Below are positions 13,460-21,087 of a DNA stretch of 21,355 nucleotides, in pieces (positions within the stretch are counted from its first letter, which is position 1; each line of letters opens with the position of its first letter). The position numbers were made by a program, and so were the translations under genes. Source of the stretch: Candidatus Sulfopaludibacter sp. SbA3 (lineage in GTDB: Bacteria; Acidobacteriota; Terriglobia; Bryobacterales; Bryobacteraceae); contig CAMAUG010000025.1 in NCBI GenBank assembly GCA_945861255.1, positions 1-21,355 on the forward strand, read 5' to 3'. The notes under the pieces are model-generated. The model ran no database searches, was not told the DNA's origin, and saw only the letters and a list, made by a program, of their open reading frames with translations.

Positions 13460-16441
13460 TCAGAACGTCCGGCCCACGGAGAACCGGAAGATCGAGCGCC
13501 GTTCGTAGTACGGGTACACCTGTCCCACCTGCACCAGGGAGTTGACGAACGAAGCTTCGTTGGGGAACATGCTGCGGTCGCTGAGAATCGGCCCCTGCAA
13601 ATTCTGCCGCACAATCCACGGGTTGTAAGCCCAATACACGCGGAACGGAGCGTTTACCACGGGCATCATGATCTGAAATTCCAAGCCCGTCGAAGCGCGG
13701 ATTTTCTGCGTTCCGTTCGCTACCAGCGCCTTGCTGGAGATGGTCGCTTCCGGAAACTGGTTGCTCAAACCCGCGATGCGGTCCGGATTGATCTGCAACT
13801 GGTTCGTATTCAGCAGCCGGTTCATGCCCGCGTCGAAGAACGCCGCCAGAATCAACGGGCCGAATATGGGGATCCGGTATTCGAAGTTCCCGATCAGCGA
13901 TGTATCGCCGCCGGGCGTCACCAACTGATACGCCGGAATCTTTTGCGACACATTGACGAATTCCGAAACGCCGTTCTGGTTGATGATGCGCTGGCGCCGC
14001 GCCGTGCCGTCGTTATTGAGCAAAGCCACATCGAATTCGGTGGGCACGAATGCGATCGGGCTGATGCCCCAGATGCTGAAGCCGCGAATGTCGTTTTCGC
14101 CACCCATGAAATACCGGTTGAAGGGAGGCGCTGTTTTGCCGCCGTACCCAGTGATGTATCGGCCGTTGAAGTGGAGGCCGATCACGTGGTTCGCCATCAA
14201 TCCCTTGCGGAAGTACTTCGCGTCAACTCCCGGGGAAACCATATTAACGTTGCCGCCCAGGAAACTTCCGGCGAGCTGCACCGATAGCGAAAGGCTCTTT
14301 CCCGCGTTTGGCGTGATTGGATGGTTTACCGTGTTGTAGGTCAGGCTCGGAGTGATGGTGGAGGAGCGGATGCCGTCCAACTGGTTGGGGCCGCTCAGAT
14401 TCAAGAAATTCAGGTATTGATAATAGCTTGTGGATGCCGCAGTAAGGGTGCGCACGCTTTGGTCGGTGTAGCCGTAGCTGAGGCCAAGCCGCGCGAAGCT
14501 GCGCCTCATCGGATAGCTGGTGAACACCGTGAAACCCCTGGAATTGTTGACGTAATTCAAGAGGTTCTGCTGGCCGATCGAATTGTAGAGAGTCGTCAAG
14601 TCGCGCCCGGCGAAAACCGACGCCTCGCGCGCCTGGTTGTAATCGAACCGGTTCATGAACACGGTGACGCCCATCTGCATCGGACGCCCTAGAAAATACG
14701 GTTCCGTGAAGCCCACCGTGACGTCGCGCATGCGCGTTCCTAGCGTCGTCGATACGCTGAAGGTCTCTCCTAACCCCACCAGATTGTTCGTGGCGTAAGA
14801 AAAGCCCATGAAGCTGCCGGAAATGCCGGAAACGCCACCGTTCATTTGGACGGAGTTCCTGCCCTGTTCTTTCACTTTCAACGTGATGTCCACGGTGCTC
14901 GAATTTTGATCGCGCTTGATGTCGGCCGCGTCGGCCTCCTTCAGAGCTTCGAAATAGCCCAGCTGGTTCAAGCGGAGAATGCTCAACTCCCACAAGCGGG
15001 TGTTGTATACGTCTCCTTCGTCGATCATGAGTTCGCGGCGGATCACCCGGTCGCGTGTGCTGGTGTTGCCGGAAAAGTCGATGCGGCGGATGAAAAACTG
15101 TTTGCCTTCGTCGATGTTCAGCGTCAGATCAATCTTGTCGCTGCTCGGAATGGGCTCGAAATTCGGTTCGCTGACGGCGTCAATGTAGCCGAACTGTCCG
15201 TACAGCTTCCGCAAATCCTCGAAGCCTTTCCGCAACTTCGCGGTTGAAAACACGTCTCCCGCTCCCATCTGGAAAATGGGGCGCATCAGCGCTTCCGGCG
15301 TACGGAATAACTTGACGCCCAGGAAGTTGATGTTGTTGAGCTTGTACTGCCGGCCTTCCTCCATGTTGATGATGAGATTGGCATTCTTGCCGATACGATT
15401 AGGATGGATCAGCGGAAGTTTGAAGTTGCCGCCGCCCACATCGACAATGTTGGACTTGACATCGTTGGCGCGCGCGACAAAATAACCGTTGTCTTTGTAA
15501 AACATTTCAATGCGCTGCTGGTCTTCTTCGAGCTTGGTGGAATCGTAAGACTTCGCAAACAGGTTCTCCAGCAGGATGGAACGCGGCACGCCAAGGGGCT
15601 TCAGATTTTTCATGGCCCGGCGGATGACGCGGTCGCTGAAGATCTGATTGCCGGTAAAGTCTATCGTGCCCACCTTGACCTTGGGGCCTTCATTCGCCTT
15701 GAACGTGACCTCCAGTGACGAAGGCGGAACCTGCCGCAACTCTGCCTCCACGGTTGCGAACTGGCGGCCGCGTTCCGCCAAATATTCCTGGAGCACGTTG
15801 CGCGCGCGCTGCACGCGGCTGGGATCGTACTGGGACTCCACGCTCAACCCGACGCGCCGTTCTTTGAAGCGGTCCAGGATTTCGGACGTGGTAATGGACT
15901 TGACGCCATCGTACTTAATGGAGCGAATGACGCGGCGCTCGGCCATCACAAAACGCAGGATCCAGCCGGTGCGGCCGGCTTCGCGCTCCACGCGGATGTC
16001 GTCGAAACGGCCCGTGTTCCAGAGCGCCATGAAGTCGCGGTGAATGGAATCGACGTCATACATGTCGCCGCGCTTGGTGAAAATCATCGCTCGCAGCGTG
16101 TCGGCCGGCACTCGCCGCACACCCCGGAATTCCACGGCTTCAATTTCCTGGGTCGGTGGGGCGCCTTCCGGCGCCGCAGCAGCGGGTGCCTGTGCTCCCG
16201 GCTTGGAGGGGGCGGTGGGTTTCGGGTCCGCCACGGGTGGCGCCTCTAATTGGGGCTTGGGCGGCTGGGCCTGGGGAGCCGGAGCCGGTTCGGCCGCCTG
16301 CGGAATGGCTTCGAACGGATTGTTCTTGGCAGGGGCGGGCTTGGGCGGTTGCGCGGCTGGAGGTTGCTGCGCCAGAACGCACGCGCACCCTATCAGCAAC
16401 ACCACGGCAGACCGCAGGCTTCCAAGCCTGATCAACGTCAT
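13460..16441 (-). CDS. bamA: Outer membrane protein assembly factor BamA
   Basis: BamA is the central beta-barrel insertase of the outer membrane, with periplasmic POTRA domains that receive substrates. With the ATG at 16441 the protein has 993 residues, longer than the 810 of E. coli. It starts with a signal sequence (about 1-25), then a roughly 70-residue Pro/Ala/Gln-rich stretch (26-97). POTRA repeats follow from about residue 98 (IEAVEFRGVRRVPADTLR onwards), and then the barrel. The conserved loop-6 motif appears as GGENDIRGF (780-788), the usual VRGF. The C-terminal residue is Phe (FRFSVGRTF), as needed for outer-membrane insertion. An AAAGGA ribosome site lies upstream of 16441, though its spacing is long. 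Earlier in-frame starts up to 16531 would put charged residues before the signal sequence. ompH follows 46 bp downstream. Confidence 0.93.
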   Translation of the reverse strand: MTLIRLGSLRSAVVLLIGCACVLAQQPPAAQPPKPAPAKNNPFEAIPQAAEPAPAPQAQPPKPQLEAPPVADPKPTAPSKPGAQAPAAAAPEGAPPTQEIEAVEFRGVRRVPADTLRAMIFTKRGDMYDVDSIHRDFMALWNTGRFDDIRVEREAGRTGWILRFVMAERRVIRSIKYDGVKSITTSEILDRFKERRVGLSVESQYDPSRVQRARNVLQEYLAERGRQFATVEAELRQVPPSSLEVTFKANEGPKVKVGTIDFTGNQIFSDRVIRRAMKNLKPLGVPRSILLENLFAKSYDSTKLEEDQQRIEMFYKDNGYFVARANDVKSNIVDVGGGNFKLPLIHPNRIGKNANLIINMEEGRQYKLNNINFLGVKLFRTPEALMRPIFQMGAGDVFSTAKLRKGFEDLRKLYGQFGYIDAVSEPNFEPIPSSDKIDLTLNIDEGKQFFIRRIDFSGNTSTRDRVIRRELMIDEGDVYNTRLWELSILRLNQLGYFEALKEADAADIKRDQNSSTVDITLKVKEQGRNSVQMNGGVSGISGSFMGFSYATNNLVGLGETFSVSTTLGTRMRDVTVGFTEPYFLGRPMQMGVTVFMNRFDYNQAREASVFAGRDLTTLYNSIGQQNLLNYVNNSRGFTVFTSYPMRRSFARLGLSYGYTDQSVRTLTAASTSYYQYLNFLNLSGPNQLDGIRSSTITPSLTYNTVNHPITPNAGKSLSLSVQLAGSFLGGNVNMVSPGVDAKYFRKGLMANHVIGLHFNGRYITGYGGKTAPPFNRYFMGGENDIRGFSIWGISPIAFVPTEFDVALLNNDGTARRQRIINQNGVSEFVNVSQKIPAYQLVTPGGDTSLIGNFEYRIPIFGPLILAAFFDAGMNRLLNTNQLQINPDRIAGLSNQFPEATISSKALVANGTQKIRASTGLEFQIMMPVVNAPFRVYWAYNPWIVRQNLQGPILSDRSMFPNEASFVNSLVQVGQVYPYYERRSIFRFSVGRTF

Positions 16442-16580
16442 CCTAATCCGAGTTCCTTTCCGCGCTCCGACTCTTCCATCTGACGTGTGCCCGACGCCCC
16501 AGGTTTCTCGCTCATTGCTGGTAAAACCCAAATGGGGGGTCGACTACGATCGGCGGGGCAGTCGCGATGGTGAAGGCTTT

Positions 16581-16586
16581 ATTTTA
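16581..16586 (-). promoter_or_regulatory. Possible -10 element for the bamA-ompH transcript
   Basis: TAAAAT on the minus strand (16586-16581) is one mismatch from TATAAT and lies about 140 bp before the bamA start, in the gap shared with the divergent secreted-protein gene. No matching -35 was found at 16-18 bp. It is a weak candidate. The rest of the 259-bp gap (16442-16700) shows no gene. Confidence 0.22.
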
Positions 16587-16660
16587 CCGCACCTTGCCAC
16601 CGGCGCGCTGAGGATTTTCTTGCGGGGCGGGCCGCCGGGATCGCAACTCCGCAAGCGATG

Positions 16661-16666
16661 TATAAT
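16661..16666 (+). promoter_or_regulatory. -10 element (TATAAT) upstream of the secreted-protein cluster
   Basis: A perfect TATAAT at 16661-16666 lies 34 bases before the ATG at 16701, giving a predicted leader of about 28 bases. No good -35 is present at the usual distance. The leader has no clear ribosome site. Confidence 0.4.
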
Positions 16667-16700
16667 GTTTGAAGCCTTGGTTACGGACGATACACGCCGC

Positions 16701-17546
16701 ATGAACAAGCTTCTGGTAGTGTTGGTAGGAATATCGATGTGCGCGGGAACGCCCGCGGTGGGGCAAACCCCGCCGGTGCCCGGCTATCGTGCACCGCGCG
16801 CAGCGGACGGCCATCCCGACCTGAACGGAGTCTGGCAAGCGCTTAGCGAGGCCAACTACGATCTGGAAGCGCACATGGCTCGCCCGGCAATGGCGCTACG
16901 TCCCGGTCCTTATGGTCCCGTACCCGGCGCCGCCGTGCTGGCTTTGGGAGCCGTGGGTGCGGTTCCGCCGGGCATGGGGGTGGTGGAAGGCGGCGAAATT
17001 CCATATCAGCCCGCGGCGCTCGCGAAAAAGAAGGCGAACCAGGAGAACTGGCTGACCTCCGATCCGGAAATCAAGTGCTACTTACCGGGCGTACCGCGTG
17101 CGGCCTACATGCCGCACCCGTTTCAGATCTTCCACAGCGCCACCCAGATGGTTTTCGTATACGAATATGCGGGCGCGGGCCGCAACATTTTCCTGAAGGA
17201 CCAGGGGCCGCCCGCGGGTGATTCGTGGATGGGGCAATCGGTGGGGCGTTGGGAGGGCGAAACGTTGGTCGTCGACGTGAAGGGCCTGAACGATCAGACA
17301 TGGTTTGACCGCGCGGGGAATCATCACAGCGACGCGCTGCACGTAGTGGAACGGTACACCCGCGCCAGCCCCGACGTCATTTCCTACGAAGCGGCCATTG
17401 ACGATCCGAAGACCTTCACCCGCCCATGGAAGATTCGCATGCCGTTGTACCGCCGTCCGGATAGGCAGCTCATGGATTTCAAATGCGTGGAATTCGTGGA
17501 AGAATTGTTGTATGGCCAGTGGCGGAAGAAGCCGCTCGCGCGGTGA
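16701..17546 (+). CDS. Secreted protein of the acidobacterial 'DGHPDL' family (function unknown)
   Basis: I recognise the family but no established function. The 281-residue product has a signal peptide (MNKLLVVLVGISMCAGTPAV, cut near 20-22). Then comes GYRAPRAADGHPDLNGVW (28-45), the N-terminal hallmark of a large group of secreted proteins in Acidobacteriota. The central part has KCYLPG (125-130) and MPHPFQIFHSA. The C-terminal part has SVGRWEGETLVVD (180-192), NHHSDALHVVERY (207-219) and AIDDPKTFTRPWK (232-244). Cys126 and Cys262 match cysteines in the next gene and could form a disulphide in the periplasm. The ATG at 16701 begins a clean signal peptide; an upstream ATG at 16665 lies within the -10 region. 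Residues 68-100 are rich in Gly, Pro and Ala. It is the first of three same-strand secreted proteins. Confidence 0.82.
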   Translation: MNKLLVVLVGISMCAGTPAVGQTPPVPGYRAPRAADGHPDLNGVWQALSEANYDLEAHMARPAMALRPGPYGPVPGAAVLALGAVGAVPPGMGVVEGGEIPYQPAALAKKKANQENWLTSDPEIKCYLPGVPRAAYMPHPFQIFHSATQMVFVYEYAGAGRNIFLKDQGPPAGDSWMGQSVGRWEGETLVVDVKGLNDQTWFDRAGNHHSDALHVVERYTRASPDVISYEAAIDDPKTFTRPWKIRMPLYRRPDRQLMDFKCVEFVEELLYGQWRKKPLAR

Positions 17547-17599
17547 TTTCATCCGCACCGCTCCAGACGGCCTATTGGGTGAAAATGGGAGGTAGCACA

Positions 17600-18691
17600 A
17601 TGCTGAATCGTTGCCTTACAATGGCCGGATGCGCATTCGCCATCGCAGTGCTCGCGCAGGCTCAAGCGGGCCGCAGGGCGGTTTCCGCGAATGCGCCGCC
17701 CAAGGTCTATCAGCCGCCCCGCCTCGCCGACGGCCATCCCGATCTGCAAGGCACCTACGATCTGGCTACGCTCACGCCCGTCGAGCGTCCGGCCGGTGCG
17801 AAGCCCGTGCTTGCGCCCGAGGAAGCCGCCAAGTTGGAGGATAGCATCGCGGCCGCCAAGGAGCGCGCGGATCAGCCCATCGATGGAAACCGCACTGCTC
17901 CCCCCAAGGGCGGAGACGGATCAAAAGGCCCGGCGGGGAACGTGGGAGGCTACAACAGATTCTGGCTCGATCCCGGGTCTTCATTTACCGTGATCAACGG
18001 GCAGAAGCGGAGCTCATTGGTGGTGGATCCGGCGGACGGCAAGGTGCCGGCCTATACCGACGCCGCCAAGAAACGCATCGCCGGCTCGGCTGGAGCGCCG
18101 ACGTCCGACGCGACGGAGAGCAACGATCCGGGACTGGAGACCACGCCGGGAGCCTATGACGATCCCGAGCGGCGTCCGTTGGGCGAGCGCTGCCTGATTG
18201 GTTTCGGCTCCACCTCCGGACCTCCGATACTGCCGAACTACTTTTACAATAATCTGCATCAGATCGTTCAGACACGCGATGCGGTAATGATCATGACCGA
18301 GATGGTGCATGACGCGCGCATCGTCCGCATGAACGCGCAGCACGCGCCCAAGACCATTCGCAAATGGCTGGGCGATTCCGTGGGTCATTGGGAGGGCGAC
18401 ACTCTGGTGGTGGACACCACCAACTTCAGCGATAAGACGCGGTTCCGCGGATCGACCGAGAATCTGCACGTGGTGGAGCGATTTTCCCGTCTGGACGACC
18501 GGACGCTGTTGTACCGGTTCACGATTGACGATCCAGCAACGTGGGAGCGGCCGTGGACCGGCGAATACGCCTGGCCCGCCACAGACAAACCCATTTACGA
18601 GTACGCCTGCCATGAGGCCAACTACTCATTGGGTGGGATTCTGAGCGGCGCTCGCATGCGGGAAAAGGATGCGGCCGCGGCCAAGAAGTAG
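17600..18691 (+). CDS. Secreted 'DGHPDL' family protein, paralogue of the preceding gene (function unknown)
   Basis: This 363-residue protein has a signal peptide (about 1-22) and then VYQPPRLADGHPDLQGTYD (36-54), the same opening as its upstream neighbour. The shared C-terminal core is SVGHWEGDTLVVDTTNFSD (260-278), ENLHVVERFSR (287-297) and TIDDPATWERPW (308-319). Cys198 (ERCLIG) and Cys337 (YACHEANYSL) correspond to the two conserved cysteines of the upstream paralogue. It carries a longer Lys/Ala/Pro-rich middle (about 60-190) that the shorter paralogue lacks. The ATG at 17600 has a GGGAGG ribosome site (17587-17592) seven bases upstream; the ATG at 17585 is less well placed. It follows the first paralogue by 53 bp, so the pair arose by ancient duplication or is a functional couple. 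No catalytic motif is recognised. Confidence 0.82.
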   Translation: MLNRCLTMAGCAFAIAVLAQAQAGRRAVSANAPPKVYQPPRLADGHPDLQGTYDLATLTPVERPAGAKPVLAPEEAAKLEDSIAAAKERADQPIDGNRTAPPKGGDGSKGPAGNVGGYNRFWLDPGSSFTVINGQKRSSLVVDPADGKVPAYTDAAKKRIAGSAGAPTSDATESNDPGLETTPGAYDDPERRPLGERCLIGFGSTSGPPILPNYFYNNLHQIVQTRDAVMIMTEMVHDARIVRMNAQHAPKTIRKWLGDSVGHWEGDTLVVDTTNFSDKTRFRGSTENLHVVERFSRLDDRTLLYRFTIDDPATWERPWTGEYAWPATDKPIYEYACHEANYSLGGILSGARMREKDAAAAKK

Positions 18692-18714
18692 GAGGCCAGA
18701 TAAGAGGTAATCCC

Positions 18715-19143
18715 ATGCAAACGAAATTCTTCATCTCCATAATGAGTGCATTCGCGTTCGCCGCGGCGCCGCTGGCAGCCCACCACGCTTTCGGCGGCGA
18801 GTTCGACGCCAACCGGCCGGTGATGCTCAAGGGCAAGGTGGTGAAAATGGAATGGGTGAATCCGCACTCCTGGATCCACGTCGAAATCACCAAACCGGAT
18901 GGCGCCAAGGAGGTCTGGATGGTGGAGGGAGGAAGTCCGAACTCGCTGTTCCGCCGCGGTTTCACCAAAGACAGCTTGCCCGCAGGCACGGAAATTGTCG
19001 TGGATGGCTATCAATCGCGCGACCACACGCTGTTGCGGGCCAACGGACGCAACGTGACGTTCCCCGACGGCCGCAAATTGTTTCTAGGTTCGTCGGGACC
19101 CGGCGCACCGCCTGAAAACGCGGCGCCCATCGATAAAAAGTAG
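18715..19143 (+). CDS. DUF6152 family small secreted protein
   Basis: DUF6152 proteins are small secreted proteins of unknown function, often found beside 'DGHPDL' proteins. The 142-residue product has a signal peptide (about 1-22) ending in a run APLAA followed immediately by HHAFGGEFDANRPVMLKG (23-40), the family hallmark. KVEWVNPHSW-type sequence follows (KMEWVNPHSWIHVEI, 44-58), then a compact beta-rich domain to about residue 126 and a short Pro/Lys tail. Cleavage after Ala21 or Ala22 would leave one or two histidines at the mature N-terminus, which could bind a metal; His51 and His55 are further candidates. This is inference. The ATG at 18715 has an AGAGGT ribosome site. The gene follows the second paralogue by 23 bp and ends the plus-strand cluster. 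Confidence 0.88.
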   Translation: MQTKFFISIMSAFAFAAAPLAAHHAFGGEFDANRPVMLKGKVVKMEWVNPHSWIHVEITKPDGAKEVWMVEGGSPNSLFRRGFTKDSLPAGTEIVVDGYQSRDHTLLRANGRNVTFPDGRKLFLGSSGPGAPPENAAPIDKK

Positions 19144-19159
19144 TAAACCGTCTACCGCT

Positions 19160-19912
19160 CTATCGGAACAACTGCTTCAACGGGGTGGTGGAGGACCATT
19201 GCAGCCGCATCGTATGGTTGCTTTCTTCCACGCGCCCGTTGCGCTGCACAATGAACTGGTTCATGTACGTCACCTCCAGGCGGTTTCGCGCCGACACTTT
19301 GTAGCCCATGCCCGCGAACGCGCGGTTTTGGTCGAAGAGACTGGCGCCGTGATTGCCTCCAAAGTGAATAAACAGTTCATCGCCTCCGGTCAGATACCAG
19401 CGCGGGCCCACCGGCAGGTTCGCTTTGAATTGATAACGGAAGCGGTTCTGGTAGCGCCAGGAGTAATCGCCCGACGCGTTGAAGTTCTGAAGCCAGCGTT
19501 GCTCCACGCGGTAGCGATGCTCCAGTTCCAGCGGTTTGACGTCGTTCCGGACCGTCAGTTGTTCCCACGCGCGGTGCTCAAATGCAGGTTGCGCGCTGGG
19601 GAAGTCTCCGTAGCGCGCGCTGCGAATGGAGCCGTAACCGCCGGCCACTTGTACGCCGGGAGAGAAACGATAAGTCACCGCTTCGCGCAGCAGTAGTTGC
19701 TGCCATTGCGTTCCGAAATCCGCTCTGCGGACTTGAGCTTCCGTGTAAAATCCCCAGGGGCCGCGGATGGGATGATCGCCGATGTAAATCCACCACTGAT
19801 GCGCGTTCGCGTCGCGAATACGTTGCAGGGGCGCTTGCGCGCGGCACACTTGCGCCATGGCGGCCAGCAGAATGAGTGAGCCGAGTGTATTGAAGTTCCG
19901 TAGCGAGATCAA
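19160..19912 (-). CDS. DUF2490 domain-containing protein, probable outer-membrane beta-barrel
   Basis: DUF2490 proteins are predicted outer-membrane or periplasmic beta-strand proteins of unknown function. The 250-residue product has a signal peptide (about 1-26) and then HQWWIYIGDHPIRGPWGFYT (about 38-57), a typical opening of the family. A series of alternating aromatic strands follows (for example WSYRY-like patterns around YSWRYQNRFRYQFK and the terminal TMRLQWSS), consistent with a barrel of about ten strands. The start is a TTG at 19912 with a GAGG ribosome site seven bases upstream; the next ATG would delete the signal peptide. It follows the VWA-domain gene by 27 bp on the same strand and is probably co-transcribed, and it converges with the DUF6152 gene 16 bp away. 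Confidence 0.85.
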   Translation of the reverse strand: MISLRNFNTLGSLILLAAMAQVCRAQAPLQRIRDANAHQWWIYIGDHPIRGPWGFYTEAQVRRADFGTQWQQLLLREAVTYRFSPGVQVAGGYGSIRSARYGDFPSAQPAFEHRAWEQLTVRNDVKPLELEHRYRVEQRWLQNFNASGDYSWRYQNRFRYQFKANLPVGPRWYLTGGDELFIHFGGNHGASLFDQNRAFAGMGYKVSARNRLEVTYMNQFIVQRNGRVEESNHTMRLQWSSTTPLKQLFR

Positions 19913-19939
19913 TCCATGGCCTCGATGAAGGAGATGGCA

Positions 19940-20893
19940 CTAGAACTTCGGTGCGTAGTAGCCGCGGCGAGCGCGGACGATCAGTTCCTTCCGTCCCTTC
20001 ACTTTGATGTCCACTTGATGATACAGGCCGTCCGCCTTTAACGGCTCCGGGCGGTAGAACAGATTGTATTGGTGGCGCAGCTCGTTGGCGATGTTCTCGA
20101 ACGACTGCGCCAGATCTTGCGACTTGAATGGGAAGAACGCCAGCCCGCCGGTTTCCTCGGCGAAATACTTCAGGACCTTGTCGCCGTCGGTAGGGATGCG
20201 CGTGATGTTCGTGGAAATGGAATAGATCACCACATCCGCTTTCTGCGCCATTTCCAGCGCCTGCTCGCGCGAATAGCGGCTGTCGTTATCCTCGCCGTCA
20301 CTCAGAATCACGATGGCGCGCCGGAATTTGTCGCGCGGCTGCTCGCCCATCAGTTTTTCCTTGCTCGCGAAAAAAACGGCGTCGTAGAGCGCGGTGCCGC
20401 CACCGGGACGCAGGCCGCGAATCGCTTTACCCAGCACGTCCGTATCGCCGGTCAGATCCGTCACCAGTTCCGCCGAGCTGTCGAAACTTACTACCATGCC
20501 CATGTCTTGTCCAGGCCGGATCACCGCATTGACGAAATCCGTCGCGGCCTCCTGCTGGAAGCGGAAGCGGTCGCGAATGCTGTTACTCGAATCGATCAAC
20601 ACGCCGATGCGCAACGGCAAGTCGCTCTCGGCGGTGAACTCCGTGATGGCTTGCAGCTTCTTGGCTTCGGTGATCTCAAAGTCTTCCTTGGAAAGGTTCG
20701 TGATGAAGCGCCCTTTCTTGTCGGAGACGGTGAAGAGCATGTTCACGCGCGTGACATCGAGCGTGATGCGGGCTTCGGGTGCGTCCTCGGCGGCGGGAGT
20801 TGCACGAGCCGCAGGCTTCGGCGGCGCGGCTGGCGGACCCTGGGCGAGGGCCGGGACCGCGATACATAACGCAACTGTCAGAAGATACTTCAT
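19940..20893 (-). CDS. Secreted VWA-domain protein, VWFA-related acidobacterial type
   Basis: Von Willebrand factor A domains bind ligands or partners through a metal-ion site; a large group of secreted ones is typical of Acidobacteriota and their partners are unknown. From the ATG at 20893 the protein has 317 residues: signal peptide (about 1-18), a Pro/Ala linker (19-41), a small beta domain with VNMLFTVSDKKGRFITNL (50-67), then the VWA domain (about 92-275). The metal-ion-dependent adhesion site is complete: DSSNS (101-105), Thr167 in GGGTALYD, and Asp199 in LSDGEDND. The C-terminal strand region ends VRARRGYYAPKF, common in this family. A TATAAT at 20905-20910 would put the transcription start only a few bases before this ATG, so the upstream in-frame TTG and ATG codons are unlikely starts. 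DUF2490 follows 27 bp downstream. Confidence 0.92.
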   Translation of the reverse strand: MKYLLTVALCIAVPALAQGPPAAPPKPAARATPAAEDAPEARITLDVTRVNMLFTVSDKKGRFITNLSKEDFEITEAKKLQAITEFTAESDLPLRIGVLIDSSNSIRDRFRFQQEAATDFVNAVIRPGQDMGMVVSFDSSAELVTDLTGDTDVLGKAIRGLRPGGGTALYDAVFFASKEKLMGEQPRDKFRRAIVILSDGEDNDSRYSREQALEMAQKADVVIYSISTNITRIPTDGDKVLKYFAEETGGLAFFPFKSQDLAQSFENIANELRHQYNLFYRPEPLKADGLYHQVDIKVKGRKELIVRARRGYYAPKF

Positions 20894-20904
20894 AACCCAC
20901 ATCA

Positions 20905-20910
20905 ATTATA
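20905..20910 (-). promoter_or_regulatory. -10 element (TATAAT) of the VWA-protein gene
   Basis: A perfect TATAAT on the minus strand (20910-20905) lies 11 bases before the ATG at 20893. The leader would be about five bases with no room for a ribosome site, so a near-leaderless message is likely. No convincing -35 was found at 16-18 bp. The remainder of the divergent gap (20911-21087) shows no gene. Confidence 0.45.
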
Positions 20911-21087
20911 AGGGAACGCGGTCCAAACTGGATTGTTTCGTGAATCCGTCCGCCTGGTCCCAGGAGGCAAGAGAGCCATCGCCGCGCTGCCGCGCGTGGG
21001 TTGCGGTCCGCTCTCACTCCGCCTTTTCCCGCGCTTTTACGGCATGATGGTAGAACCCAAGGAAGATCCACGGGACGGGAGGGCGTA

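Noticed and set aside
13118..14287. 389-codon open frame on the plus strand opposite ompH and bamA
   Set aside because: It crosses two well-supported genes on the other strand, has no domain or ribosome site, and composition is that of an antisense shadow.
16044..16700. In-frame extension upstream of the first secreted paralogue
   Set aside because: It runs antisense through the bamA 5' end and precedes the TATAAT; the ATG at 16701 starts a clean signal peptide.
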